In this document: piece after piece, positions 1 through 13,215 of the stretch
How positions within the stretch are numbered: the stretch's first letter is position 1
Layout: every line of letters begins with the position of its first letter
Assembly (NCBI GenBank): GCA_012932295.1
Contig: JAAONU010000011.1
Span: 48,114,352 to 48,178,351 of the forward strand
Length of the DNA stretch: 64,000 bases
Direction: 5' to 3'
From: Cyclina sinensis
Lineage: Eukaryota > Mollusca > Bivalvia > Venerida > Veneridae
Translations under genes and position numbers: made by a program
Notes under the pieces: generated by a model
The model's database searches: none
Seen by the model: the letters and a program-made list of their open reading frames with translations, nothing else
What the model was told of the DNA's origin: nothing

Positions 1-822
1 CTCGTATAACACATTCTAATCAGTCCGAAAAAGGCTGGAGACACGGCCTCGCATTTTAAACCGTATCCACATAACCTGATATCGCCTGTTATTCTTTTTC
101 AGTCGGTTTGCACCAAGCAATTGTAGCACAACAACATTTTATTAAAACTATAAAGATTAGATTTGTAAAATTGACGCAAGCAGTGTACCTGTTGTACGCA
201 CACCGTGATATCTATTAATCATTCAAATTATATGATTATGGATAAAATACGTGTCTGTTAATTTTGGGGTATGCCTCATTAATCGTCACTATAGTCTTAA
301 AAATATATAACTTTAGCATTTTTGCACTGGTGTATAGTACGACGCATCTCTTAATATGATTTAAGGGTCTATTTGTGCGTTAAGACGGGAACTAGTTGGC
401 GCACTTTTGATGTTAGTGAATGTTAATAGGTAGAAGTAAGATGGAAACCCGTTCAGCAAGTTAAAAAATGTATAGATCTATATCTTATTAACTCAATTAC
501 ATTTATGTTCCTGTGTCAATAAAAAAAGTTTAAGATCAGCGTCGATTGGTATTTTGTCTGAACTGAATTAATTTTAAGGAGAGAAAAAAAAACACCGTTT
601 TTAGACATAAAACTAAAAATGTAAGCCCTCATATAAATGAAAATTTTACGGGGAAAACTAAACAACAAATTTTAAAAAATGCAAAAAAAAAAAAAACGTG
701 CTAAAATGACAATTGGTCGTTTCTGTCTTAGTTTTCCGTATTTATTACAGAGCATTATGCTATCAGATATCGTCTCCTGTTATCGTCTGCTGATATCGTC
801 ATATTTTTCAAAGTTTTTTTTT

Positions 823-855
<33 letters not shown>

Positions 856-1028
856 GTCGGACTTTTTTAAAACTTATCCTGATTATTATCAAACCAGTTA
901 CGGTGACGGTGTTGCAGATTCCGCGTTTTTGTAATTTTTGTTGTATGTGTCATAAAAATGTTGTATCTCCAGATATTTTACCTGTTTAGCTTTATTGATT
1001 TTTTTGCAGTAAGTAAAGCGATTTCCTC
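1..1028. other. non-coding, AT-rich; poly-T tract
   Basis: I see no gene here. The stretch is AT-rich with a long T tract at about 814-854 interrupted by a single C. The short open frame reading through that tract is a homopolymer artefact. Confidence 0.6.
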
Positions 1029-1466
1029 TTAAAGAGGCTGTGCTCCAGATAACAAAATAAGAAAGTTTTCTTGTATTATAAATTTCTTGTAATATTTATG
1101 ACTAATGCTTAAAAAATAACTTACTGACAAAAAATAAGTCAAATAATTACATTATAAATTGATTTTTTCCCTTTCAAAGTGCTATACCGTAACGCGACGG
1201 TATAACTATATCGTATAAGATTTAAAGTAAATATCTGTAATATCACATGCGGCGATGTTGGTGACAGTAAAAGCGTTGGAAATATTTTGTTAACATGAGG
1301 GTCCAGAGTTCAAATCAAGCTGGAGCGAAAATATTTTTTTTATTCTATTTTGGCTTTTGTAATCAGTTTTGAAGTAAAATATTATGTTGTTATAATCTCA
1401 CGGCATATAAATATATAATTTATGAAATTTTTTTTTTATGTCAGATCTGGAGTACAGCCTCTTTAA
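1029..1466. mobile_element. TTAA-flanked MITE (piggyBac-like)
   Basis: Both ends carry an inverted repeat, AGAGGCTGTRCTCCAGAT read inward (left end at 1033, right end finishing at 1462), and each end is bordered by TTAA (1029-1032 and 1463-1466). The interior of about 430 bp has no transposase frame. TTAA target sites are the hallmark of piggyBac-type transposons, so I infer a non-autonomous member. The inverted repeat and TTAA are seen directly; the superfamily is inferred. Confidence 0.7.
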
Positions 1467-3180
1467 AATAACATAAACATACAGCATTTCAGCACATCAT
1501 TTTATCTTCTATAAGATACGGTACATAAGCTTGGTGTTGAAAAAATATGAACAATTTTGGGATTACGTTTAGTCCTTAAAATGGAATTTTAATCGAATAA
1601 TCATGCGCCAAAAAGTGTCTTGGAAAAAAAATGAAAACACATCAAAACCGTCTGTATATCGGATTCTGACGGATGATTTCGAAAAAGTTTAGTGACATTT
1701 CAACCTGACGTCAAAGTGACGTTATGTTACGTTATGTCATGCCGGGCGGCAGTAAGTGATGTATTTGAAAAAAAAAAACTTGTCAGTATTAAATCAATAA
1801 TAAATCCAATTACGTGTCGCTAATGTTTGATTTCAAAATATTTAAAAAAACAAAATCACAAATTATGAGGAAAGCCTGCATACTTCTGGAACAACCCTCG
1901 TATTCATTTAAACTTTGAAGTATGATTTGCAAATGTATTTGGTTTATGTTTACATGTATCTAAACTGTTTAATAAGCTAATGAGAACAACCTTATTGATG
2001 TATCAGCGTGTAGATTGGCATAATAAAGCCATTTCCAGATGATACATTTATTTTAACATTTGTTCCAATATTTTGCGTACGTTTATATCTAATAAACTTC
2101 TAACAGTGCTAGTTTAACACCAGAGGATTGTTGTGACTCATATTCGCTTCTGTATTATTCTAAAATTTAAAGCTGAAACTGGTTAAAAGTAAAGCAAACA
2201 ACGGAAAGAAGCATGTAAGGTTGACGTCATAAAAAATATAAACGTAATATTATGTCAGCTTTAACATAAATTTGTGTAGTGTTCTGAAATTTAAGGTAAA
2301 AGTGATTGACCGAGATTTTTTTTTTTGTTTTTTTTTTGGGGGGGGGGGGGGGAACTGAAATCGTTGATATACAAGTTTCTTTATTTAACATCTTTAGGGG
2401 CACTGTAACATATAATTAGAAAAATATCAAATTGAATGAAAATTTAATCCAGTTCTATTTGAGAAACCTTTTTTTAAGAATTGGAACAAGAAGTGTTAAT
2501 TGAATTTAGCAGTTCTCACATTGATGACGATGTATGAAGGCCTCTGCATGAGAAGAGAGCTGTATTTTCGATTTTACAAAGCTCTCTATTAATACGAAGA
2601 TTGAAAGAAATGAAGCGCTTTTAAAGTCTAAATTGCCTCTGTTTCATTCAGGCAATTACTGAATGATCTCAACAAAAATAAGATTAAGCATGCTTCATAA
2701 ATATTTCGTGTTTTATCTTACTTGTAAATATAATAGTGGAACATATGCTCGTGTATGACAATAAAGATGAGAGGAACGATTTTCAAAACAGAAAAAGTCC
2801 TTTTGAATAAATGGTAAATATCTCAAAATTTGTCATGTTTGCTTGAAATATCGCTTGTCGCAGATGTTTGCTAAAGTAAACTGTAATAGAATCACAAATT
2901 ACAATTTATATGAATAAATGTTGTTTTCTTAGATATATATATGAGTATTTGCATGTTGTCTGAATAATCTTGTAAGTTTTCTTATTTCCTGCAAATGATA
3001 TTTTCGTTCATATTACAAATTACGATCTCAAAGCGTAATCAAAATTTAGGAATCAAAAATAAAGAGAAAAAAATATTTATATAAAACCACGGTTAAAATA
3101 AAAATTCACAGGTCTACTTATGACCCTCTACAAGTACTATGACTGTTAATCGGTTAACTTAGTTGCTAGTTATAATACCG
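1467..3180. other. non-coding; T/G homopolymer tracts
   Basis: No gene is seen. A T-rich stretch running into about 15 consecutive G lies near 2320-2352, a likely polymorphic or error-prone run. Confidence 0.5.
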
Positions 3181-3700
3181 AAGGAAACTTTACTGTCTTC
3201 TGAGGCTTTAAAAAATGTTAGGTAACTTTTGACCATAGTTAAGGAATATAAATTATGGCCCTTTTTGACTAAGAAATCTTGGTTAAAGTTTTGCACGCAC
3301 TAGTTTATCTTGCTTATTGCTTAGAAATCATTAATTGGATTGACTTGAAACTTCAAATTGGTGCTAAGAACATCAGATTTCCAAGTAGTAGAACTCTTGG
3401 CTGATTCTTTTGTAAATTATTGCCACTTTTAACTGAAAACTTTGGTTAAGGTCTTACTTGCGAAAACATCAATTACAGCTTTGCATATAATTTACCATGA
3501 TGCATATATTCTTATAAGTAGCTATGATTATTGTTTTGATACTTCAAGAAGGTCTTCAGGGGCATTATACAAACAAGTTAGATAACTCTTGACCAAAATA
3601 TGATGCAAGTTATGCCCCTTTTTTGAATTGGAATTTTTATTCAAGTTTTTTCATGCGTTCTTCTGCCGTGCATATATCTTAGTATCAGCCATGATTATGA
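3180..3700. repeat. two diverged copies of a dispersed repeat
   Basis: Sequence around 3200-3310 ('aacttttgaccatagttaag', then 'tatggccctttttgactaag') recurs in altered form near 3580-3670 ('ataactcttgaccaaaatat', then 'tatgccccttttttgaattg'). This looks like old copies of a non-coding repeat; no gene is seen. Confidence 0.45.
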
Positions 3701-3764
3701 TACCCCGTAGCAAAGTTGTGGGGTTGGGCATATACCGGAATTAGCTGCCGTCTGACTGTGCGTA

Positions 3765-4235
3765 GACACAATTGTTTCCGGACCATAAATTGCTGCTCTT
3801 ATCATCTACCTGCACGAAATCTAACTCATGTTATTCCACTTGATCAAGGATGATCCCTATTGATTTTGGGGTCAAACCATCGAAGGTCAAGGTTACAATG
3901 CCTAATAAATAAGGGAAACATTTCCAGATCATAATTTGCTTTCTTTATCTCCTACCTGAATGAAAACTTACTCAAGGACTTCATCCACATCAGAAATGAT
4001 CCTTTTAGATTTTGAGGTGTAAAACGGGAACTGACAAAGGTCAAGGTCAGAGTGGATCGACAGTAAGAAAACAGTTTCTAGATCATAATTTGTTTTTCTT
4101 ATTATTTACCTGCATGAAAACTTACACATGGACTTGTTCTACATCAGTGATGATTCCTGTTGCTATTATGGCCAAAGGGCAAGGTCACAGTCCTAAGACG
4201 TATTGTTTTTTGTTGGGTTTTTTTCATGTCACAGT
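3765..4235. repeat. tandem repeat, about 150 bp unit, three copies
   Basis: The motif 'gatcataatttgctt' followed by 'acctgaatgaaaacttac' and 'aaggtcaaggt' occurs with anchors at 3781, 3928 and 4081, a spacing of 147-153 bp. Copies are diverged. An ORF at 4012-4239 lies wholly inside and shows no protein features. Confidence 0.65.
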
Positions 4236-4629
4236 GTAACCTATATTTTGAATTTCACAAAGATTTTTAAAGCAAGTTGCCAATAGTCGAGCTCTATAAT
4301 CAGAGGTTTTGATGATATGTATGTCTGGACGATCCGAGCTCAGTTGCTTTAACTCAGTGAAACAAAAATGAGCTGCATTAAGTCAGTTGTAAGCTGCACT
4401 ACCACCCGTTTGCATATTTTATATAGATACATAAAGGTACATGAGACAAGAGCTTGTCAGAGACAAAGCAACAGTCCCCTACCGGTGCAATGTCCATCTC
4501 CCTAACTCCAACCCATATGTGGAAATTGACTAATTTGAATTTGTCCGAGACATGCATAATCTCCATATGATCCTCTATCCATGTACAAAGTATCATCAAA
4601 GAAGAAAACGTCATAGGTCAAGGTCATTT

Positions 4630-4905
4630 AGAGGTTAAGGTCACAGAAATATATGTTGTTGAAAAGGTCTTATCGAACGAATTGTTGTGACCAAGTTTAA
4701 AGTAATTCTGTTCAGAAATAAGGAAATTATGGCCCAACTTATAGTTTTTGGACAAGAAACTTTAAAGGTCAAGGTCATTCCGAGGTCAAGGTCATAGAAA
4801 TGTACTTTATTGGAATGGTCTTGTCCAACGTATTGTTGTGGCCAAGTTTGAAGTAATTCCATTCAGTAGTAAGGAAAATATGGCCAATGGTAAAGTTTTC
4901 GGAGG
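4630..4905. repeat. tandem repeat, about 152 bp unit, two copies
   Basis: Two adjacent units begin 'aaggtcacagaaatat' (4636) and 'aaggtcatagaaatgt' (4788). They share 'attgttgtggccaagtttga' and 'ataaggaaattatggcc' type segments. No coding evidence. Confidence 0.65.
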
Positions 4906-6275
4906 AAATGACTGATAAACGGACGGACAGTCCCTCCTTTAGGTTCATAAAAAAATGAGATGGATATTCTACATACTTCCATTTATCCATTTTTCAAGTT
5001 TCATAAAAATATTTGAAGTACTTTTCGAGCACAAATATTGCTATATTTGCCATATTTTAAGTCTATTTGATGCCATAGCAACCAGATTTTTCAACATAGG
5101 AAGGAAAAAAAAGACGTGTATGATCTCCATACTGCCTTATATCCATATATCAAGGTCATAAAAATATTTTTAGTACTTTATGCGTTATCTCGGGATCCAG
5201 TTTTTGCGGACGGACGGACTGACGGAAGGAGGGTAAACCTATAGTCCCCTCCGGTGAAACCAGTAGGAGACTAAAAAAGGTCGCAAAACTAGAATTTTGT
5301 CACAGATGGGGACTAATACCCCGCACTCCCTTGTCACAGGATGGTAGCCCAGTTGGAACAAGTTGCACATAATCTTTAATACTAAGTTTCAACTATCATC
5401 TGACCTTGACCTCTGTTGAAAACCCTTGAAAAACTAGTTGCTAATGTTTTAATTTTCTCAGGATCACTATGTTTAACTAATGTTTCAACTTAACTTTATT
5501 CTCAGTAAAGTTGTTGGAAAAGTTTCATGTACTTCAAAAGTGATCTCTGGATACAGTTTTTAGGGAAAGACAAATGTACCAAATTTTTCAACATAGAAAA
5601 ACTTCAAAGTTCAAGGATGATAATTCTGACAATTTAGGTGCTAGAATTATAAACCTTGTCACATATGATGTGGGTGATACATTAAGAAATAATGAAGTTA
5701 TATACAAAAAACCACATTTTTTCATGAAAATTCTAAGTTCAAGGGGGATAAATCTAATACTTTTGGAGCTGGAGTTGTGAACCTTGAAGTGCATTATCTT
5801 CATACTGTCACCTATCCATATTTCATGTTCCCTAAAAATATTTCCAGTACTTTTTGAGTTTTACAAAAAAGACACATTTTTTTCATGAAAATTCTAAGTT
5901 CAAGGGGCGATAAATCTAATGATTTTGGTGCTAGAGTTGCGAACCTTGAGGTGCATTATTTCCATACTATCACCTATCCATATTTTATGTTTCATAGAAT
6001 TATTCTTAGAACATTTTGAGTTATCACAAATATTGTTAAATTTGCCATATTTGAGGTATATTTGTTGCTATAGCAACCAAAATTTTCAACATATGAAGAA
6101 AAAAAAGACGTGCATAATCTCAAGACTGCCATCTACCCATATATTTCAAGTTTCATAAAAATATTTTCAGTACTTTTTGCCTTATCACGGGATCAAGTTT
6201 TTGTGACGGACGGACAGACAGACGGAGGGTAAACCTATAGTCCCCTCCGGTTAAACCCGTACGGGACTAAAACAT
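4905..6275. repeat. dispersed repeat with 'gacggacggac' tails, two copies
   Basis: Two related blocks end in a GACGGACGGAC-type stretch followed by 'gggtaaacctatagtcccct' (near 5205-5280 and 6205-6275). Both are preceded by 'tttcataaaaatattt' and 'agtactttttg' segments, with several partial copies between (5700-6000). No gene is seen; the many short ORFs are repeat-derived. Confidence 0.6.
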
Positions 6276-6349
6276 GATTGTAAGCAATAATTCTCAGGTA
6301 AAATATTCAGCTGATCTTGGCACTTTGTTTTAATTGATTTGACCAAAAT

Positions 6350-7090
6350 TGCAGTTGTGACTTATGACTAATGACTTGTGACTTATGACATGTCACTTAT
6401 GACTTCGAAGAGATCTTGGCGCGCATTTCGACAACCTGCTTAGAAAAGATGGCCAATGAAAACAATTCTGATGAGGTAGGTCTTTAAAAAGTGGAAAATC
6501 TAACTGTTTTTGGTATGGTGTTTCCAAAAAACTAAAATGTAGCAATGAACGTCATCAACTGCTGTAAGATTTTATTGTCTAATGACACTAACGGTGATGA
6601 AGATTTGCAGTGTACTTAGAGTAATGGCAAAAGAATTGTCAAATGACACTAACGGCGATGAAGATTGGCAGTGTACTTAAATAAATGGCAAAAGAAGTGT
6701 CAAATGACACTAACGGCGATGAAGACTGGTAGTGTACTTAGAGAAGTGACAAATAGAGGCTAGTTTTAATGTACATGTCACAAGTTAGGTCACAAGTAAC
6801 AAGCTGAAAGTCACAAGATTTAAGTCCTAAATTGGAAATCACAAGTTTAAAGTCATAAGTCACTTGAAGTTGTTGTTGTTGATCAGGAAGTATTTACCTA
6901 AGGTCAGCTTTTCATTGGTTGTTAATTTGTATCAAGATTAATAAAGTGTGATTATTCTACATTATTTTATTAATTACTGTTTTGATTTTGGTTAACTAAA
7001 GTGTTTATAAAAATGTAACTGTGGTATCATTTAATTTCCCCTATGTCATAAGTTACAAGTCATAAGCCGTTAGTCACAAGTCAAAATTGC
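6350..7090. repeat. short-period and about 60 bp tandem repeats
   Basis: From about 6575 to 6760 a unit of roughly 60 bp containing 'atgacactaacggcgatgaa' and 'cagtgtactta' occurs three times. It is flanked (6355-6410 and 6775-7090) by irregular runs of TGACTTATGAC and 'gtcacaagtcataag' motifs. No gene. Confidence 0.65.
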
Positions 7091-7179
7091 AGTCCAGGGT
7101 TTCCATACTTGTATCATTCAGTCACAAAGTGATCATTACATTTTTTTCCAGAACACAGTTTGATTAAATATAGTGCTCT

Positions 7180-7395
7180 TACGAACAGGAAAGTCCGTAA
7201 CAGAAAGACGCAATGCATCTTAGAATACACTATTCCCAGCGGGATTTGAACTCAAGTCTAAGCGCATCGAAAACCAACACTCTAACCGCAGGGCCTGAGA
7301 ATCGATTCTCTGACGCAGTTGTCAGAGGTTTTATTTATCCATTTTAGGAAGGTTTTCACTAGACCGTAACACATCCCCTCTTGACAAAGCCATCA
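7180..7395 (-). mobile_element. tRNA-derived SINE, copy 1
   Basis: Read on the minus strand, a tRNA-like head has a degenerate box B (plus strand 'gggatttgaactcaa', about 7238-7252) and an upstream degenerate box A. The segment 'gacgcagttgtcagaggttt' (7312-7331) is shared with the copies near 7650, 34685, 38180 and 54030. Boundaries are approximate. Confidence 0.6.
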
Positions 7396-7514
7396 TTTAT
7401 GATGGCGAATGGTGTTGTGTTTTATTAGATCAGAAGATCAGACAGAAATCTTGAAATATTCTTTTTTATTTAATGTTTACAACTAAGTCCAGGAGAGGTT
7501 ATCCCGGACGAGCC

Positions 7515-7710
7515 GCCATCTTACGAATTGGAAAGTCCGCAACAGAAGGATGCAATGCATCTTATAATATACAATCCAGAGCCTGATTCGAACTCCGATC
7601 TTAGCGCATTGAAGACCAACACTCTAACTACTGAGCTAAAGAATCGATTCCCTGACGCAGTTGTCAGAGGTTTTAGGAAGGTATCCAATAGACCGTAACA
7701 CTGCATTATA
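7515..7710 (-). mobile_element. tRNA-derived SINE, copy 2
   Basis: Same family as the element about 330 bp upstream, sharing 'ggaaagtccgcaacagaagg', the box B-like 'gattcgaactc', 'gaccaacactctaac' and 'gacgcagttgtcagaggttt'. The minus-strand ORF across it is not a gene. Confidence 0.6.
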
Positions 7711-8504
7711 CTTGTATTTGATATGAAATGCGTATCATTATGACCTTCGCAATGGAATAAACGAAAAACTGTTTTTTTTGATAAAGAGAAAGGTTTCACA
7801 ATCCTTCTGCTCGCAAAGATATTGTTTTATTTCAAGACAGTTTTATGTCTCCACAGTAGTTTATTTTGACAGCTTTATGTCTACAAAGTTTTCTGGAAAT
7901 GAGCCATAAATCTAGAAAGGCAAAGTAATTATATTCTTGGAAAGAAATTCATATTCAATTAAGGTGTATATGGACCAATATTTAAACGTTAAACGCCTTA
8001 GCAATGTCTTATATGCATTTCAACGTTAATTGTCACAACAATTAAATTATGCAGCAGTCTTCGTCTGTTTTTTTAAATCAGTTTTTGTACACAGAAGCGA
8101 CAAGAAAGAAACTTAGTATCAAATATTTAATTTGTTAAACGGCCAAATTAATCCAGATTAACTTGATAAATTGCAGTTAATTAAACGTGTTAAGACTAAG
8201 CCTGTGAGAGAAAAATGGTATTATTTTTAAATTTAAATGAAGGATTATTTTTTATTATTTTTAAATTTTCATAAAGAATTATTTTGTTTTTATTATTAAC
8301 AGTGGAATATATAAGAGTTCCATGCAGAGTGAAATGAGTAAAGCATATAAAATTAAAAAAGACAAACAAACAAATGTTAAAACAAACAAACAGACTAAGC
8401 AAACAACAGAAACGCCATATTAGCTTGGACAATTTATCACCACTCCCACAAAACATTCCGTTATACATTTACAAATTGTTTAATATCGATTTTCTTAATG
8501 GATG

Positions 8505-8620
8505 CAATAAAAATCTGCCAAACTTGCAGACGGTATGACATTAGATAAGACCCTTTTTGACGCAGAAGACATTATAAAATAAGATAGTGATTCTTGATAT
8601 TAGAGCAGCAGACAGCATTG
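8505..8620 (-). repeat. dispersed repeat, inverted relative to 13112-13210
   Basis: 'ttagataagaccctttttga' and 'atctgccaaacttgcagac' are the reverse complement of 'aaagggtcttatctaatgcc' and 'gaaagtttggcaggtttt' at 13155-13200. The match continues through 'agtgattcttgatat' here and 'atcaagaatcact' there. This shows a dispersed repeat in opposite orientations 4.6 kb apart. Confidence 0.65.
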
Positions 8621-9559
8621 TACTTTTACATCATTCTTCAGAACTGGTCGGATGGGTTTTCGTGACCGATTTCATACTAATAATAAAAAAATTTAATCAG
8701 ACGAATGTTTAAGCACAGTTAAATATCCAAACTTCTATTACGCGTACCGACATTGTGAATTAATATGCGATTAAAATAATAATAATAATGATAAAAATAG
8801 TAATAATAATTACATTTTAGTTAGATAACTTATCTGACAATACGTTTATTTTCTGTATCGTCTCCATTTGACGTAATAATAATGTAATTTGCTTTGCTTC
8901 AAATAAAGGACATTTAGATCAACCGATCATTGGTATGTTCATGCAATTTGATACTAGCATACGCTCAAGAGAACGGAACGGAAAACTTGTCTTATTAATA
9001 CTACATGTATAAAAAAGTTTCCAAATATTTACAAATGATATAATAGAATATAGCAAAATATCCTTAGAATGTTTCTCCTTCACTTTTCGTTCTTTCTTTT
9101 TTATCTTTTTTTGAAATTTCTTAGGAAATTTCATCGAACTAATGTACCAACCAATATGAACGTTGAAATTTCTAGAAAGGCAGTCTGTTCCAAAAAAGAA
9201 TTTCTGTTTAATAACACGAATGCCTGAGTTATCTGTAAAAAGGCAGAATGTTCCCAAGTGTGTTACCTGTAAGTCCTCGGAGACGCAACAATATAATCTC
9301 CATATGATACGATTTATTAAGATAAACAAACAGTTAAATCAGGATAACAAATGAATAATGATAATAACAGTCATTCAAGTGTGAACATTTATTTTAAACA
9401 TATGTAACACATGGGGAAGCTTAATACCTTGGATTACTTTGTAAATGGTTGTTGCAGATAATTTAAATGAAATATTTTGACTAATTGAAAACACCTTTTC
9501 AAGTGTTTTAAAATGGAATTGCAAATACTTTATCATGTGTGTATAAAGATTTCTAAACA

Positions 9560-10175
9560 TACGACATTGGACATTCGTATTTTTATTCATTTGTGTTTGA
9601 ATGTTTTGCAAGAACGACATTTGACATTCAAATTTGATATCACTTTAATTTTGAACGTTGTTTAAGTATAAAATTCGATATTCGACATTTTAATCGTTTG
9701 TGTTTTAATGATGTGCGAGCTTGATACTCGACATTCAACTGTAATATATCTTTAATTTTGACTGTTGTGTAAGGGACGTCATTGGACGTACGAGCTTTAG
9801 TCGTTTATGTTATAATATAGCGCTAGCACGACATTTGACATCGTTTGAGCTTGAACGTTGTGCTTGCACGACATTTTGCATTCGAATTTGGGATCACCCG
9901 AGTATTGAATGTTGTGCAAGCCCGACATTTGATATTCGGCATTCAAATTTGGAATCCTTTAGATTTTTAATTTTGTACAAGCACGAGATTCGAGTTTCGA
10001 ATTTGGAATCATTTGAATTTTGAATGGCATGCTAACGATATAAGACGTTTCATGTAGACTAATTGAAATCCTCTGCACAGATTCCTTGAATGAATATTTA
10101 TTATATGCTGTTCCAAATATAACTGTAGAATGTCGTGCTGGCATAACATTCAAACAAAATCGTGCTAGCACAACA
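9560..10175. repeat. degenerate minisatellite, roughly 55-65 bp unit
   Basis: A loosely conserved unit containing 'gcacgacatttgacattcga' and 'tttgaatttggaatc' or 'aattttgaacgttgtgcaag' recurs many times. Copies vary in length and sequence, and ORFs inside are by-products. Confidence 0.6.
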
Positions 10176-10429
10176 TTACTTTATTAATATTTTGTGCGAG
10201 GCAGATAAGTATTTGATTATTAAACTTGTAAATATTGTTAATAGCCTTTTTTGGTCTGTTAGGTTTCTGAACACAGTGCAGAAATGATAGTAACATGTAA
10301 TGTTTCTGATAAAAATAGTGGACACCTCATACTGCTACCTAAGCATTTTGTAGAAGCTTTGCGAAGAACGGCTGTGACGTCACCGCACTTGTCCCTTATG
10401 ATTTATTTATCAGGTTAAGTGCCTGTTTT

Positions 10430-10910
10430 TGTTGAGCCCGCTTGCAGCTCGACAAAGTCGTCACATTTGGCACCGCAGTTCGGTGTATGTGCGTGCGTCC
10501 AGATTGCCTTATCCGGGCCAAAACTTCTCTGTGCATGGAAGGATTTTGAAATACCTTGGCACATTTGTTCTCCTTGATGAAACAATGTGTTGCGTGCAAA
10601 ACCCAAGTTCCCAGCTCAAAGGTCAAAGTCACAGTGCCAGGTCAAAGGTCCAAAATTTTGATGATAGACCTTGTCTGGGCCATAACTTCTCCCTGAATGG
10701 AAAGATTTTAAAATACCGTGGCACATTTGTTTACCTTGTTGAGATTAAGTGTTGCGTGCAAGACTCAGATTCCTAGCTCAGAGGTCAAGGTCACAGTGAC
10801 AGCTCAAAGGTCCAAAATGTTGATGTTAGATCTTGTTTGGGCCATTACTTCTCCATGCATGGAAGAATTTGATAATACCGTGATACATTTTTTATTCTCC
10901 CTGAAAGTGA
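10430..10910. repeat. tandem repeat, about 161 bp unit, three copies
   Basis: 'gggccataacttctccctga' and its relatives occur at 10516, 10677 and 10838, a period of 161 bp. Each is followed by 'tggaaagattttaaaatacc' and 'ggtcaaagtcacagtg'-like segments. The ORFs of 115 and 112 codons on the plus strand and the two on the minus strand span these repeats and show no domain. Confidence 0.7.
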
Positions 10911-13000
10911 CATCATATAGGCCTACCTTGTCCTTCTATCATCATCTCCCCACAGTTTCCATTTCACTGTCCCCTCCCCATAGGAGGCTTGCCATTGGCG
11001 GGCTCGACATGCTGCCCATGGGCATTCTAGTTTTATTTATCTTTCATGATCAATGAGCGGATACAAACTTTGATCGTGAGATCCTTTAAACATTTTCCTT
11101 TTTAAGTTAAATCTAGAAAAGATATTAAACTAAGTATAAATTAACTGATTACATGATAATCATTGGTCTGGGTATTTTAATGAAAAGACGTTTTCTGATT
11201 TTGCAGATTTCACTTTTATTTCGTACGTGCAATTTATTTAATTTAATGGTACTTCAAATAATTTAACATCAGCGGGAAGTGTGACATATCTGTACTGTAA
11301 GTCCTTTGTTTTATGTTTCTTTGCTCGATGGGATTAATGGCGATAAATTGTCAGTTGCGTTTTAAACATAAACTGCTGATGTGGTGAAAACAGCAATTAA
11401 CGTCAGATTGTATCTGTGGTTTAATGTGCTGTATAAATTTCGATTGTCTGATAACGGATCAAAGGAAACACTGCTTGTATTAATAATTGAATTACAGCAA
11501 AAAATGGCATAGATCGTCTTCTGTATTTACAAAGTTAAAACGAATTATTTCAACATTATGTTTCAATTGATTTAATTAAAAGATTCTTATTTATTAAACG
11601 ATACATGAAAAAGTAATTGAAATAATTGCTTTCCTATCTGTTTAATAGTAATAGCTTCTTTTGTGAGGATAATATTCTTGAAATCACAAATTCATTGCTT
11701 TTATACCAAAGACTTCAGACGTTTTTCTTATATAAGTCTGCTCCGCATTGTATAATATAGGCATAGAAAGTGGTGCTGTATAAAATTAATGTCATTGAAT
11801 TCTAAAAAAAAAAATACAGAAAAACATCGAAATAATATATAGCCGTTAGTAAATCTTGCTTTTAGTAGACAATTTAAAATATATGCCACTGATTTACCCG
11901 TTGACACCTCATGTAATTAAATTTGTAAAATGAAATTTATCTTTTTTTATCATTTTTTGTATGTTTTTGTAGCATAAAAAAGAGAAAGAAAGTGACAGTT
12001 AACTACTATATTTACTCGAGCGTTAATTTGTTGTGCGGGTTAATTTGCTGGCTATTAACATTACATAGTCCTGAGGGAGCGGGTGCCAATATCGTGTGTC
12101 ATCTTATCTCTTGAAATAATGACTGTCTTTAAACATGTTCTCCTTAGAGATGAGGACTTGAGCTGTTGGTATAAAGCCACAACATAATAACCTTCATTGT
12201 AGTAAACATGTTTTGACAGCTTGTATTTCATGAATCTTGCTTTTGTTGTTGTTGTTGTAATTGTTTTTGTTTTTAAAAAAACACCTAAATAACTGTTTTT
12301 CATCTTAACCATTAAAAGGGAAAGTTATACGGTCAGTAACAGAAGTTTAATATTCTGTAAACGCAAATGTTCATCAATGCTTTCTTGCCTTTATTTGAAT
12401 TGAAGTTCGGTAACAGAGGTTATATATTTCGATTAAATGCAATTAATTCAATGGTAGAAATATTTGCATTAGGTACTCGTATATTAAAAATCTGCTCAAT
12501 ACATGTTTAGACTCAGAATAGTGAAATTAGTCACTAAAACCGATAAGCCAGGGATTTTTGCTTTACTTTGAATAGCGAATATTGGACCTATTTGAATAAA
12601 TTAGTAAAAATGTTCTTGGAAATAACAAAAAAATCACAGTTTGTATAATGTCGTCACGAATGGCAGACTTACAACAAACATAATGACATTTTGTCCAAGT
12701 CTGTCATTGTAAGGAATGCTTGCAAAACGAGTGTTTAAAGTGAAAAACGCTCTTTGCTTACAACATGCTTGCTTAACATCTATATAATACGTCCACTACT
12801 AGGTTATCGTCGTTACGCAGAATTTGAAATATTTTCACATTTTGTCGAAAGAGATATATATAACATATTTTTTGTTTTGCGACTGCCACTGTTACAAAAA
12901 AGTGACAGTGTGTACGATTTCAAAATGTTAATATGGTTTTCAACCTAACTGAGAATAACACATACGTAAATAAATAAATCGTCATCATTTAAATTGGATA
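10910..13000. other. non-coding interval
   Basis: AT-rich sequence in which I see no exon, RNA gene or clear element. The minus-strand ORF at 12061-12312 contains a low-complexity Thr/Lys stretch from a TTG/TTGTT repeat and is not convincing. Confidence 0.45.
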
Positions 13001-13007
13001 TTCAGAA

Positions 13008-13215
13008 CAGAACAGAAAGTTTATTTCATTTAATTTGTACGTAGTGCATCATCATATCATAGATACAATTTAACAATATACAAATATGTTGTGCTTTGTT
13101 TCTCTCGTATCAAGAATCACTATCTAGTTTTGTAGCATCCGTTCCATCAAAAGGGTCTTATCTAATGCCATATCACTCTGAAAGTTTGGCAGGTTTTTAT
13201 TGTATCCATTAAGTA
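13008..13215 (+). repeat. dispersed repeat beginning 'acagaacagaaagtttattt'
   Basis: The left end resembles the inverted terminus of the MITE at 53527-53740 and the motif at 62806. The right part (13112-13210) is the inverted partner of 8505-8620. Its full extent is unclear. Confidence 0.5.

Noticed and set aside
679..870. 63-codon ORF ending in poly-Phe
   Set aside because: Made by a T homopolymer.
7521..7799. 92-codon minus-strand ORF
   Set aside because: Runs through a tRNA-derived SINE.
10429..11056. Plus-strand ORFs of 115 and 112 codons
   Set aside because: They lie in a 161-bp tandem repeat, overlap each other in different frames, and show no domain.
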